Assembly (NCBI GenBank): GCA_937910975.1
Contig: CALEMZ010000250.1
Coordinates: 1-25,590, forward strand
Reading direction: 5' to 3'
Source: an uncultured Pseudorhodobacter sp.
GTDB lineage: Bacteria > Pseudomonadota > Alphaproteobacteria > Rhodobacterales > Rhodobacteraceae
Length of the DNA stretch: 25,590 nucleotides
Positions within the stretch are counted from its first letter, which is position 1, and each line of letters opens with the position of its first letter. The translations under genes and the position numbers were made by a program. A model generated the notes under the pieces. The model was not told the DNA's origin. It worked only from the letters and a program-made list of their open reading frames with translations, and searched no databases. Positions 6,922 through 14,931 of this stretch are shown here, piece by piece.

Positions 6922-8178
6922 ATGAGACTCAACAGACGCCTTTTCTTGGGAACACTCACCGCAAGCGTTACGGCCCCCATGGTCATGGCCCAATCGCGGC
7001 CCCGCGTTGTCGTCGTCGGCGGCGGCGCAGGCGGTGCGACAGTGGCGCGCTACCTTGCCAAAGACAGCGACGGCACACTTGATATCGTGCTTATTGAGCC
7101 TTCGCGCACCTACTACACCTGCTTTTTCTCCAACCTCTACCTTGGCGGCTTCCGCACATTTGAAAGCCTTGGCCACACCTATGGCAAGCTCGCCTCCGAA
7201 TACGGCATCAACGTCGTGCATGACTACGCCGTCGGCGTTGACCGGGATGCCAAAACCGTGGCCCTCGCCTCGGGCGGCAGCCTGCCCTACGACAGGCTTG
7301 TGCTGTCCCCCGGTATTGATTTCGTCGAAGGCTCAGTTCCGGGCTGGTCCATCGCATCGCAAAACGCCATGCCCCACGCCTATAAGGGTGGCAGCCAGAC
7401 CCAGCTTTTGCACGCCCAACTCACCGCCATGCCCGAAGGCGGCACCTTCGCCATGGTCGCGCCACCCAACCCCTACCGCTGCCCGCCCGGCCCGTATGAG
7501 CGGATTTCGATGGTCGCCCATCACCTGAAAAACAATAATCCGACCGCGAAGATCCTGCTTATCGACCCTAAGGAAAAATTCTCCAAACAGGGGCTGTTTG
7601 AAGAAGGCTGGGGCAAGCACTTCGCCGGCATGATCACCCGCATCGGCCCCGATATGGGTGCCGGCGCGATTGAAGTACGCCCCGACACGATGGAAATCGT
7701 GGTCGATGGCGAAGTGGAAAAAGTGGATGTCTGCAACGTTATCCCCGCACAGCGCGCAGGCAACATTGCAGCCCTTGCAGGTGTCACCACCGAAGGTGGC
7801 TGGGCGCCGGTTCACCCCGACAGCATGGCCTCCAAGGCTGATGAAAACATCTATGTTCTGGGCGACTCCTCAGCGCAGGGCGATATGCCAAAATCCGGCT
7901 TCTCGGCCAATAGCCAAGCCAAAGTGGCCGCTAACCACATTCGTGGCGCGCTTACCGGCTCTAGGGTCTTCCCGGCGAAATACTCCAATACCTGCTGGTC
8001 GCTGATTACCACAGATGATGGCGTAAAGGTCGGGGCCAGCTATGAGCCCACGGCGGAAAAAATCGCCAGCGTGGAAAGCTTTGTCAGCCAAACGGGCGAA
8101 GATGCAGCACTGCGCAAAACCACATATGAGGAAAGCATCGGCTGGTACTCAGGCATCACCGCTGACATGTTCGGCTAA
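6922..8178 (+). CDS. soxF: SoxF, flavoprotein subunit related to flavocytochrome c sulfide dehydrogenase
   Basis: SoxF is a 418-residue FAD-dependent sulfide dehydrogenase flavoprotein. A Tat-like leader (NRRLFLGTLTASV) ends near VMA-QS. A Rossmann dinucleotide fold follows at once (RVVVVGGGAGGATVARYL). YTCFFSNLYLGG contains the Cys in the position of the covalent flavin linkage of flavocytochrome c. A further Cys in PYRCPPGPYE lies in the sulfide-oxidising redox region. The C-terminal NTCWSLIT and GWYSGITADMFG are family features. I chose the ATG at 6922, which has an AGGGAG ribosome binding site 9 bases upstream, over an in-frame TTG two codons earlier. It probably donates electrons to SoxE, and known SoxF enhances Sox thiosulfate oxidation. 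Confidence 0.94.
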   Translation: MRLNRRLFLGTLTASVTAPMVMAQSRPRVVVVGGGAGGATVARYLAKDSDGTLDIVLIEPSRTYYTCFFSNLYLGGFRTFESLGHTYGKLASEYGINVVHDYAVGVDRDAKTVALASGGSLPYDRLVLSPGIDFVEGSVPGWSIASQNAMPHAYKGGSQTQLLHAQLTAMPEGGTFAMVAPPNPYRCPPGPYERISMVAHHLKNNNPTAKILLIDPKEKFSKQGLFEEGWGKHFAGMITRIGPDMGAGAIEVRPDTMEIVVDGEVEKVDVCNVIPAQRAGNIAALAGVTTEGGWAPVHPDSMASKADENIYVLGDSSAQGDMPKSGFSANSQAKVAANHIRGALTGSRVFPAKYSNTCWSLITTDDGVKVGASYEPTAEKIASVESFVSQTGEDAALRKTTYEESIGWYSGITADMFG

Positions 8179-8187
8179 TGAAAAAGA

Positions 8188-8211
8188 GGCTGGCCCATCA
8201 TCGGTCCAGCC
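8188..8211 (+). other. Short imperfect hairpin between soxF and soxG
   Basis: Nine bases after the soxF stop, GGCTGGCCC pairs with GGTCCAGCC across a 6-base loop with one mismatch. No T run follows (CATTTCCC), so it is not a convincing terminator. It may be a processing or stabilising hairpin in the 54-base soxF-soxG gap. Confidence 0.35.
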
Positions 8212-8232
8212 CATTTCCCTAAGGTAATGATA

Positions 8233-9123
8233 ATGAAAAGACGCGACTTTCTGGCGCTCGGCGCCGCCGCCCTCACCCTTCCGCAGCGCAGCTTTGCCGC
8301 GTCCGAGCTGGCACTGGGCGAGGCCAAGCTTATTACCCTTTCCGATGGCAACCTCGTGCTGCCCGGTAACTTCGTGCTCGCCAATATGGATGCGACCGAA
8401 GCAGAGGCGATCCGACTGAAGTTCAACCTCGATCCCGCCAGCTACACCCCGCCTTGCAACGTTACACTCTGGCAAAGCGGCACGCGCAACGTACTCTTCG
8501 ATGTCGGCTCCGGTCCCGACTTTATGCCATCGGCAGGTAAACTAGCCGAAGCGCTGGACGCTGCCGGCCTTACGCCCGAAGATATCACCGATGTCGTCTT
8601 CACCCACGCGCACCCCGACCACCTCTGGGGCCTGCTGGATGACTTTGATGAACCTTTGTTCGCAAACGCCCAGCACTACATGGGGCAGGCGGAATTTGAT
8701 TACTGGACCAACCCCGAAACGGTCAACACCATCGGCGAGGCCCGCACCACCTTCGCCGCCGGCGCCGCCCGCAGGCTCGATATAATCGCCGAACAGGTAC
8801 AGTTTCTTAATGATGGCGAAGAGCCGATCCCCGGCATCACCGCCCGCCTCACCCCCGGCCACACGCCGGGGCATATGGCCTTTATCGTCGGCGGCAAGGC
8901 GGTGATTGTAGGCGATGCAATCTCCAACAATCACGTCGCTTTTGCCAAACCCGGCTACGCCGCCCCTTCCGATCAAGACCCGGAGCAGGCCGCCGCCTCC
9001 CGCATATCATTGCTGGACCAAATCACCGCCGACAGCCTGCAAATCGTCGGCTTCCACCTGCCCGGCGGCGGCATAGGCTCCGTCACCCGCGAAGGTGACA
9101 GCTATACATACATCGAAGGATAA
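8233..9123 (+). CDS. soxG: SoxG-like periplasmic metallo-beta-lactamase-fold protein
   Basis: The protein has 296 residues, with a twin-arginine leader (KRRDFLALGAAAL) and probable cleavage after SFA. It has an intact metallo-beta-lactamase metal site: THAHPDHLWG (HxHxDH) near residue 120, a downstream LTPGHTPGHM, then GDAISN, and a late His in GFHLPGGG. The assignment to SoxG follows its position right after soxF and before a second such protein, as in the Paracoccus soxEFGH order. SoxG and SoxH are not essential for thiosulfate oxidation in Paracoccus and their substrates are unsettled. I chose the ATG at 8233, which is 8 bases after AAGG; the in-frame ATG at 8227 is too close to it. The soxH start lies only 3 bases beyond the stop. 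Confidence 0.82.
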   Translation: MKRRDFLALGAAALTLPQRSFAASELALGEAKLITLSDGNLVLPGNFVLANMDATEAEAIRLKFNLDPASYTPPCNVTLWQSGTRNVLFDVGSGPDFMPSAGKLAEALDAAGLTPEDITDVVFTHAHPDHLWGLLDDFDEPLFANAQHYMGQAEFDYWTNPETVNTIGEARTTFAAGAARRLDIIAEQVQFLNDGEEPIPGITARLTPGHTPGHMAFIVGGKAVIVGDAISNNHVAFAKPGYAAPSDQDPEQAAASRISLLDQITADSLQIVGFHLPGGGIGSVTREGDSYTYIEG

Positions 9124-9126
9124 CCC

Positions 9127-10071
9127 ATGCGCGCCGCCCTCGCCGCCCTCGCCCTTCTCGCAGTACCCGCCTTCGCGTCCGAGGATATCCCGGATCAATA
9201 CCCGCAATCCGTGCTCTATTCCAAGCCGGTTGAGTTCATCCCCCATGTCTTCACCGCCATCGGGGCCACCGCACCACCGACCTATGAAAATGCCGGCCAT
9301 AACAACAACCTCAGCTTCATCGTCACGGGTGACGGTGTTGTGGTCGTCAACTCTGGCGCATCCTACCTGCTGGCAAAAGCCCTACACGATGAGATCAAAG
9401 CCGTCACCGAACAGCCCGTCAAACTGGTGATCAATGAAAACGGTCAGGGCCACGCCATGCTCGGCAATAATTACTGGATTGCGCAAGGCGTGCCGGTGCT
9501 GGCCCATGTCGACGCCGCCGAAGAATTCGCCGACAGCGCGGGCCAGTCAATGGCCGCGCTCAAATCCTATGCAAGGGAAAATGCCGAAGGCACCGACCCG
9601 ATGGGCCCGACCGAGACCTTCACCGACAAGCACGAAATCACCATGGGTGATTTCCGCATCGAGGTGCTGCACCTCGGCCCCTCCCACTCCCCCGGCGACA
9701 CACAGGTTTGGCTTCCCGATCAGGGGCTGATGATCGCGGGTGACATCGCTTTTCACGAACGTATGCCCCCGATCTTTGAAGGCACCTGCACAAGCTGCTG
9801 GATTGAAACATGGGAAGGCCCGCTGACCGCACTTTCGCCAACCTATATCATCCCCGGCCACGGCCATCCCACCAACCTCGCGCAAGTGGCCCGCTACACG
9901 CATGACTATCTGGTCTATCTGCGCGGAATGATAGGCGCGCATCTGGATGCAGGCGGTGATCTTGCCGGGGCCTATTACGTCGACCAGTCCCCCTATGCTC
10001 ATCTGGACACGTTCGAAGAGCTGGCCACCAAAAACGCAGGCACGGTTTTTGCTGAAATGGAGTTTGAATAG
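9127..10071 (+). CDS. soxH: SoxH-like metallo-beta-lactamase-fold protein with altered metal motif
   Basis: The protein has 314 residues, with a Sec signal peptide (cleavage near AFA-SE) and a metallo-beta-lactamase fold. It resembles SoxH and the quinoprotein relay hydrolase group. Expected later ligands are present: a His in GPSHSPGDTQVW, an Asp in IAGDIAFHER, and a His in IIPGHGHPT. The first metal motif is not HxHxDH: residues 103-114 read NENGQGHAMLGN, so aligning the trailing GN puts Asn, Gln, His and Ala in the four ligand positions. A CTSC pair around residue 220 adds two cysteines that could be redox active. The gene is 3 bases after soxG and ends the sox cluster. Confidence 0.82.
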   Translation: MRAALAALALLAVPAFASEDIPDQYPQSVLYSKPVEFIPHVFTAIGATAPPTYENAGHNNNLSFIVTGDGVVVVNSGASYLLAKALHDEIKAVTEQPVKLVINENGQGHAMLGNNYWIAQGVPVLAHVDAAEEFADSAGQSMAALKSYARENAEGTDPMGPTETFTDKHEITMGDFRIEVLHLGPSHSPGDTQVWLPDQGLMIAGDIAFHERMPPIFEGTCTSCWIETWEGPLTALSPTYIIPGHGHPTNLAQVARYTHDYLVYLRGMIGAHLDAGGDLAGAYYVDQSPYAHLDTFEELATKNAGTVFAEMEFE

Positions 10072-10080
10072 CGTTGCATT

Positions 10081-10125
10081 GGCCCCCGGTTTCGCCATGC
10101 TGGCACAGCACAGCAGGGGGCCTTT
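10081..10125 (+). terminator. Hairpin after soxH overlapping the next gene's ribosome binding site
   Basis: GGCCCCC (10081-10087) pairs with GGGGGCC (10116-10122). An inner TGCTG (10098-10102) pairs with CAGCA (10111-10115), stacked on the outer stem, and TTT follows. It is well placed to end the sox transcript. Its right arm also contains the AGGGGG Shine-Dalgarno of the gene starting at 10126, so read-through transcripts may be poorly translated. Confidence 0.5.
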
Positions 10126-10929
10126 ATGACCGACGACATCCGACACCGCTACCACAGCGCGCAAACCATCGCGCGCAACGCAGGTGCCTTGGCACTCAGC
10201 TATTTCCAGAACTTCGATTCGCTAACCATCGAGTCAAAAAGCCACCAGGACTTTGTCTCCGAGGCTGACAAGAACGTGGAAATCAGTGTCCGCGCCGCCA
10301 TCTCCGCCGCCTTCCCCGATGATGCCATCGTCGGAGAAGAGGACGCGCCCACCAAGGGTAGCTCTGGCTTTACATGGGTCATCGACCCCATCGACGGCAC
10401 CACAAATTTCATCCACGGCATCCCGCAATGGTGCGTTGCCATCGCCATCGTGCAAAGCGCCCAAACCGTCGCGGGGGTGATCCATGACCCCGTGCATCAT
10501 GAATGCTACCACGCCATGCGCGGGCAAGGGGCCTATTGCAACGAAAAGCCGATCCACACCCTGCAAGGCCGGACCCTGCAAAACGGCTCGCTTGGTGTCG
10601 GCTTTTCAGGCCGCACCCGCACCTCCAACAACGTCATCACCCTGATCGACCTGATCGCCCGCAAAGGCGGCGTTTTCTGGCGCAATGGCTCCGGCGCACT
10701 CAGCCTCGCCTATGTCGCCTCAGGCAAGCTTCTGGGCTATGTTGAAGAGCATATGAACGCTTGGGATTGCATCGCAGGCCAGCTTTTGATCGCCGAGGCG
10801 GGCGGCAGGGTTGAGACGCAGAACGCCGACGAGATGATCGAAAACGGCGGTCGCGTCGTCGTTGCAACCGCCGATATATTTGATGAAGTACAGGCGCTCG
10901 CCGATCAAGCCTACGGCGTTTCGGGCTAA
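10126..10929 (+). CDS. Inositol monophosphatase family protein
   Basis: This 267-residue protein is a probable Mg2+-dependent, lithium-sensitive-type sugar or inositol phosphatase. The metal and catalytic motifs are VGEED near residue 69 (motif with the metal-binding Glu), DPIDGTTNFIHGIP near residue 87 (DPxDGTxN), and a late WDCIAGQLLIAEAGG (the WDxAAG-type motif). It has no signal peptide and is probably cytosolic. The specific substrate cannot be settled from sequence; inositol-1-phosphate, 3'-phosphoadenosine-type substrates or others are possible in this superfamily. The start is set by AGGGGG six bases before the ATG. It converges on ribH with a 4-base gap between stops. There is no obvious link to sox beyond proximity. 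Confidence 0.88.
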   Translation: MTDDIRHRYHSAQTIARNAGALALSYFQNFDSLTIESKSHQDFVSEADKNVEISVRAAISAAFPDDAIVGEEDAPTKGSSGFTWVIDPIDGTTNFIHGIPQWCVAIAIVQSAQTVAGVIHDPVHHECYHAMRGQGAYCNEKPIHTLQGRTLQNGSLGVGFSGRTRTSNNVITLIDLIARKGGVFWRNGSGALSLAYVASGKLLGYVEEHMNAWDCIAGQLLIAEAGGRVETQNADEMIENGGRVVVATADIFDEVQALADQAYGVSG

Positions 10930-10933
10930 AGGC

Positions 10934-11422
10934 TTACTTAGCCTTCTTCTTGGCCGGGGGTTCCGTCGGAACCTCCAACGGCGCATTTACATCAATGCTG
11001 GTCACAGCCAGAACCGCCTGCGCGGCCTCGGCACCCTTTTTCAGGAAATGCTGGGCAAAGAAATTCACATGCTCATTCGTTGGCTGGAAATGATGCGGCG
11101 TCAGCGATACCGAGAACACCGGAACGCCGGTTTTCATCTGCGCATCCATCAGCCCGTTCACCACGGCCGCTGCCACGAAATCATGCCGGTAAATCCCGCC
11201 ATCCACCACCAAAGCCGCCGCAACAATGGCATCAAACCTGCCCGTCGCCGCCAGCTTTTGTGCCAGTAGCGGCATCTCAAACGCGCCCGGCACGTCATAT
11301 GTCACCACATGCACATCACGCCCTGCGGCCTTCATTTCTTCCACAAAGCCCACCAGCGCCTGATCCACGATCCCGGCGTGCCAGCGTGCCTTGATAAAAG
11401 CGATTGTCAGTTTATTGGTCAT
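10934..11422 (-). CDS. ribH: 6,7-dimethyl-8-ribityllumazine synthase, RibH2 type
   Basis: RibH (162 residues) condenses 5-amino-6-ribitylamino-uracil with 3,4-dihydroxybutanone phosphate in riboflavin synthesis. The sequence resembles the RibH2 type of rhizobia and Brucella: an N-terminal IAFIKARWHAGIVDQA, then YDVPGAFEMPLLAQ, DGGIYRHDFVAAAVVNGLM, and VFSVSLTPHHFQ with the catalytic-region His. The Trp in the KARWH position is typical of RibH2. A Lys-rich C-terminal tail ends the protein. The AAGGGAAGG ribosome binding site sits just before the ATG. The leader carries an FMN riboswitch, so the gene is expected to be repressed by FMN. Confidence 0.95.
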   Translation of the reverse strand: MTNKLTIAFIKARWHAGIVDQALVGFVEEMKAAGRDVHVVTYDVPGAFEMPLLAQKLAATGRFDAIVAAALVVDGGIYRHDFVAAAVVNGLMDAQMKTGVPVFSVSLTPHHFQPTNEHVNFFAQHFLKKGAEAAQAVLAVTSIDVNAPLEVPTEPPAKKKAK

Positions 11423-11489
11423 AGGAACCTTCCCTTGAATTGTCAGGCTCCCAAGGCGCAGCCATGGCGGCGCTTACGCACCTCCACAC

Positions 11490-11625
<136 letters not shown>

Positions 11626-11652
11626 CTGGCCAGCTAAAACCATGCGCGCCCG

Positions 11653-11681
11653 AATGGCAAGCGATCAGCCCATCGGGTCAA
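11653..11681 (-). promoter_or_regulatory. Candidate promoter for the riboswitch-ribH transcript
   Basis: On the minus strand, TTGACC (11681-11676) and GCCATT (11658-11653) are separated by 17 bases and lie just upstream of the riboswitch. The -35-like hexamer is good and the -10-like hexamer is weak. Placement supports the call; sequence alone does not prove it. Confidence 0.3.
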
Positions 11682-11732
11682 GCTAATCCGCCGCAAAAAC
11701 GGTGCGACCCACATGGCCTTCCAGCATTTCAA

Positions 11733-12015
11733 TCAACGCCATTTGTTTCCGCTTGGTTCTGCCACCAGTGCTGCAAGTTGGGAAAACAGGCGGAGTCCGG
11801 GTGCCCGTTGACCTTTGCGGATCATGTTTGCGGCCTTGGTGCCCTCAAGAATTTCTAAGGTCGAGACAAAGGGTTCAAACCCAAGCACGGGACAGATTCA
11901 CTTCTTGATGCAGCGATGCTCCTGTTCAATTATACTATTGCGCAGCTTGCTCCGGACCATCTCAACTGGCGCCCGACAGCCGAAGCGCTTCAGTCGCAGT
12001 GATGACGCTCAACGC
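11733..12015 (-). pseudogene. Decayed IS6-family transposase fragment (C-terminal region)
   Basis: The minus strand from about 11966 reads VEMVRSKLRNSIIEQEHR, then CIKK and an in-frame TGA (11898-11900). It continues in the same frame as CPVLGFEPFVSTLEILEG, then TKAANMIRKGQRAPG, to a stop at 11733-11735. This matches the IS6 transposase signature: VEQDHR with IK, then a LGF-SF segment, then a final M-RKGQ. Upstream, SVITATEALR at about 12006-11980 fits the region before it but lies in another frame, and the intervening part is shortened. I found no terminal repeats. It is a relic with at least one stop, one frameshift and lost 5' sequence. Confidence 0.72.
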
Positions 12016-12235
12016 CGATGGCTCGGGCAGTTGGGCGGATGCGGCCCAAGCCCTGCCACGGGATCATGACGCGTTTGGCTCTGAAATTGTGCCTCACTCT
12101 GCACAGGAAGCTTGATTCGAGGCCAAACATCGCTCAGGTTACCGACAGCTATATTTCACTTGGTTGATGCGATTTTTGCTCGCGTTTCAACTTGGTAGAA
12201 GTGCCGATGCCCGTTCAAAATCAGGAGACAAAGAC
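12016..12235. other. Gene-poor stretch before the ABC transporter operon
   Basis: No supported gene. A plus-strand open frame around 12001-12117 encodes ADGSGSWADAAQALPRDHD and stops at 12115-12117. It looks codon-like but has no start context and no recognisable family; it may be a relic. The final 60 bases contain the leader and the AGGAG ribosome binding site (12223-12227) for the binding-protein gene. A promoter for that operon probably lies here, but I cannot identify its hexamers confidently. Confidence 0.4.
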
Positions 12236-13243
12236 GTGTTTAATCGTACTATCACCGCCTTTGCCACAGCCATTGCCCTCACAGGCGCGGCCCAAGCGCA
12301 GACTGCTATGCCCTTCGCCCTTGATTGGAAGTTTGAAGGCCCCGCCGCCCCATATTTTTCTGCCGTCGACAACGGCCACTTTACCGCCGAAGGGCTGAGC
12401 GTTGAAATCTCTGAAGGCGCAGGCTCGCTTGACGCGATCCCGAAGGTCGCCACCGGCGCTTTTCCTGTGGGCTTTGCCGATATCAACAGCCTCGTGAAGT
12501 TCCTTGACCAGAACCCCGGCGCACCTGTCATCGCCGTCATGATGGTCTATGATAAGCCGCCGTTTGCTGTCGTTGGCCGCAAGTCGCTTGGCGTCAACGG
12601 CCCTGCCGACCTTGCCGGCAAGGTTTTGGGCGCACCGCCCCCCGATGGCGCTTGGGCGCAGTTCCCGATTTTCGCGGCTGAAAACGGGCTCGACATGGCG
12701 ACAATCACGGTTGAACCCGTGGGCTTCCCCACCCGCGAGCCGATGCTTGCCGAAGGTAAGGTTGCCTCGATCACCGGCTTTTCGTTCTCATCAACGCTGA
12801 ACCTCAAGCGCCTTGGTGTGCCTGCCGATGACATCTCGGTCATCTTGATGGCCGACCATGGCGTCGCGCTTTACGGTAACGCGATCATCGTCAACACCGA
12901 TTTTGCCGCGGCCAATCCCGCGCAGGTCACTGGTTTCCTGCGCGCTGTGGCCATGGGCTGGAAAGACGCGATCAACGATCCGCAAACCGCTGTCGCCGGG
13001 CTGATCAAGCGCAATCCGGCTGCGGACGCGGCCCTTGAAAGTGAACGCCTGCAAATGGCAATCGATGCCAACGTCCTGACCGATTACGTCAAGGCTAACG
13101 GTATGGGCGGTGTTGATGCAGCACGCATGGCGCGCGCCATTGAGCAGACCAAATCGGTCTACAGCTTCAACAACGAACCCAATGCCGCGCTATACTTCAC
13201 GGATGCTTACCTGCCAACCGATGGCAGCCTGAAGCTTCAGTAA
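12236..13243 (+). CDS. NMT1/THI5-like ABC transporter substrate-binding protein
   Basis: This 335-residue periplasmic binding protein has a Sec signal peptide of about 22 residues (cleavage AQA-QT). It is like those of ThiY/SsuA-type importers: FALDWKFEGPAAPYFSA at the N-terminus and VGFADINSLVKFLD for the first lobe. I chose the GTG start at 12236, which has AGGAG 8 bases upstream and immediately precedes the signal peptide. In-frame starts further upstream would add unrelated sequence before it. Similar proteins bind pyrimidine precursors, alkylsulfonates or aromatic and carboxylic acids, so the ligand is not predictable from this alone. The downstream CoA genes suggest an organic acid. The protein is followed by a stable hairpin, as is common after binding-protein genes. 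Confidence 0.88.
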   Translation: MFNRTITAFATAIALTGAAQAQTAMPFALDWKFEGPAAPYFSAVDNGHFTAEGLSVEISEGAGSLDAIPKVATGAFPVGFADINSLVKFLDQNPGAPVIAVMMVYDKPPFAVVGRKSLGVNGPADLAGKVLGAPPPDGAWAQFPIFAAENGLDMATITVEPVGFPTREPMLAEGKVASITGFSFSSTLNLKRLGVPADDISVILMADHGVALYGNAIIVNTDFAAANPAQVTGFLRAVAMGWKDAINDPQTAVAGLIKRNPAADAALESERLQMAIDANVLTDYVKANGMGGVDAARMARAIEQTKSVYSFNNEPNAALYFTDAYLPTDGSLKLQ

Positions 13244-13271
13244 TTCGTACTGACTTGAACACACTGACGCG

Positions 13272-13295
13272 GGCGGCCCTGTATCCAGGGCCGCC
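13272..13295 (+). other. Stable hairpin between binding-protein and ATPase genes
   Basis: Perfect 10-bp arms GGCGGCCCTG and CAGGGCCGCC surround a TATC loop 28 bases after the stop, with no T run after it. Such hairpins often protect the upstream message and raise binding-protein levels relative to the transporter; here that is inference. Confidence 0.55.
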
Positions 13296-13321
13296 TCCAT
13301 TTCCACAAGGGCGCATGCCAA

Positions 13322-14110
13322 TTGACAAACCTTATTGAAATCAAGGGTGTAACCCACACCTATCGAACCGCTTCCGGCCCACTTCAGGTGCTGGACAACC
13401 TGAACCTGTCGATCCCAGAAGGCGAATTCGCCGCCGTTGTCGGCCCCTCAGGCTGTGGTAAATCCACGCTGACGCGCCTCATCGCCGGGCTGATGAAGCC
13501 CGACCAAGGTGAAGTATGGTTACACGAAGAAATTGTTAAATCGCCGCGTAAAACCGTGGGCATGGCCTTCCAGAACCCTGTTTTGCTGGAATGGCGGACG
13601 ATCCTTGAAAACGTCATTTTGCCACTGGAAATCGTCGCACCTCTGATGCCCCGCCACAACCGCGTGGCCCGCGCGATGGAGCTGCTTGAAATGGTGGGTC
13701 TGATCGGCTTTGAAAACAAGCGCCCCTCCGAACTTTCAGGCGGTATGCGCCAGCGCGCCTCGCTCTGCCGCGCCATCGTTCACAAACCCGAGGTTCTCAT
13801 CATGGATGAACCCTTCGGCGCGCTTGACGCCTTTACCCGCGAAGACCTTTGGCAAACCATGCGTGACCTGCGCGCCAAGGAGCCCTTTACCTGCGTGCTG
13901 ATCACCCACGACCTGCGCGAAAGCGTTTTTCTGGGCGATCAGGTTTTTGTTATGTCGGGCCGTCCGGGCACCACGCAATATGTGCTGGATGTAAACCTGC
14001 CTGCCGATCGGACCATCGACGTGCTCTACACCCCTGAGGCCACTGACATGCTGCACCTGCTGCGCGACCAGATCCGCATCGCTCAGGGCCGGAACGGAGA
14101 GGCGCACTAA
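13322..14110 (+). CDS. ABC transporter ATP-binding protein (taurine/nitrate/SsuB type)
   Basis: This 262-residue ATPase of the taurine/nitrate/sulfonate class energises the importer. Walker A is GPSGCGKST near residue 40, the signature is LSGGMRQRASLCRAI, Walker B is VLIMDEPFGALD, and the H-loop is in LITHDLRES. Initiation appears to be at a TTG (13322), since no in-frame ATG or GTG fits the conserved N-terminus. A CAAGGG ribosome binding site is 10 bases upstream. The stop overlaps the permease start by one base (TAATG). Confidence 0.9.
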   Translation: MTNLIEIKGVTHTYRTASGPLQVLDNLNLSIPEGEFAAVVGPSGCGKSTLTRLIAGLMKPDQGEVWLHEEIVKSPRKTVGMAFQNPVLLEWRTILENVILPLEIVAPLMPRHNRVARAMELLEMVGLIGFENKRPSELSGGMRQRASLCRAIVHKPEVLIMDEPFGALDAFTREDLWQTMRDLRAKEPFTCVLITHDLRESVFLGDQVFVMSGRPGTTQYVLDVNLPADRTIDVLYTPEATDMLHLLRDQIRIAQGRNGEAH

Positions 14111-14868
14111 TGCTGAGAAATATTGCCGTACCCCTCGCCGCAATTCTTGCTTTCCTGCTGTTTTGGGAGGGCATCGTTTGGGTCAATAGCTGGCCCAATT
14201 ACAAAATGGCCTCGCCATCTGACCTTCCGCCAGCCTTTTGGAAATTCCGCTGGCTGTTCCTTGAAATGGGCTGGCAAACCTTGTGGCGGACGGTTGTCGG
14301 GCTTGGGCTTGCGGTTCTTTTCGGCACGCTTCTGGGCATGGCCATGGGCTTTTCGCGCACCGCCCGCGATGCGCTTTACCCGTTGTTGGTGGGGTTCAAT
14401 GCCATCCCCAAGGCCACGCTGGTTCCTGTCATCGCGCTGTTGTTCATCGGCCAGCATGATTTCAACACCGTGCTGATGGCCTTTTTAATCTCATTCTTCC
14501 CTATCGCCGTTTCGGTCGGTATCGGCCTGTCCACGCTTGAACCCGAATACCGCGACATCCTGCGCGCGCTTGGGGCCTCAAAGATCACCATTTTCCGCAA
14601 AATCGCCCTGCCCAAAACTCTGCCAGAGTTTTTCGGGGCCCTGAAAGTATCGGTGACACTAGCCTTCATCGGCACCAACTTGGTAGAGATCGTCTCGCCG
14701 CACGGTCGCGGGCTTGGCGCGCTTTTCAAATCGGGCGAAACCAACGGTGATTACCCGCTGATGTTCGCGGTTCTGATCGCCCTCGCCTTCCTTGGTATCG
14801 TGCTTTACTACGCCGTGGTCGCGCTGGAGCGGATCTTTGCCGGCTGGGCTGAACGCCCGCAAAGCTGA
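14110..14868 (+). CDS. ABC transporter permease (SsuC/TauC type)
   Basis: This 252-residue inner-membrane permease has about six hydrophobic segments, the first at residues 5-25. The EAA-type loop that docks on the ATPase is visible as ILRALGASKITIFRKIALPK, roughly residues 153-172. It matches the single-permease SsuC/TauC layout, so one homodimer with the preceding ATPase and binding protein would make a complete importer. The start overlaps the ATPase stop by one base, indicating coupled translation. The hydratase-like gene follows after 63 bases. Confidence 0.9.
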   Translation: MLRNIAVPLAAILAFLLFWEGIVWVNSWPNYKMASPSDLPPAFWKFRWLFLEMGWQTLWRTVVGLGLAVLFGTLLGMAMGFSRTARDALYPLLVGFNAIPKATLVPVIALLFIGQHDFNTVLMAFLISFFPIAVSVGIGLSTLEPEYRDILRALGASKITIFRKIALPKTLPEFFGALKVSVTLAFIGTNLVEIVSPHGRGLGALFKSGETNGDYPLMFAVLIALAFLGIVLYYAVVALERIFAGWAERPQS

Positions 14869-14931
14869 CGGGTCAGGCAATTCTTGCAGGCCATACGGCG
14901 GCGGGATGGTCTTTTGGTCAAAGGGGGTTTT

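Noticed and set aside
11866..11890. GGGTTCAAACCC resembling a tRNA T-arm
   Set aside because: No cloverleaf can be formed around it, and it is part of the IS6 transposase relic.
12164..12235. N-terminal extension of the ABC binding protein
   Set aside because: The signal peptide and AGGAG site place the start at the GTG at 12236; the extension is not protein-like.
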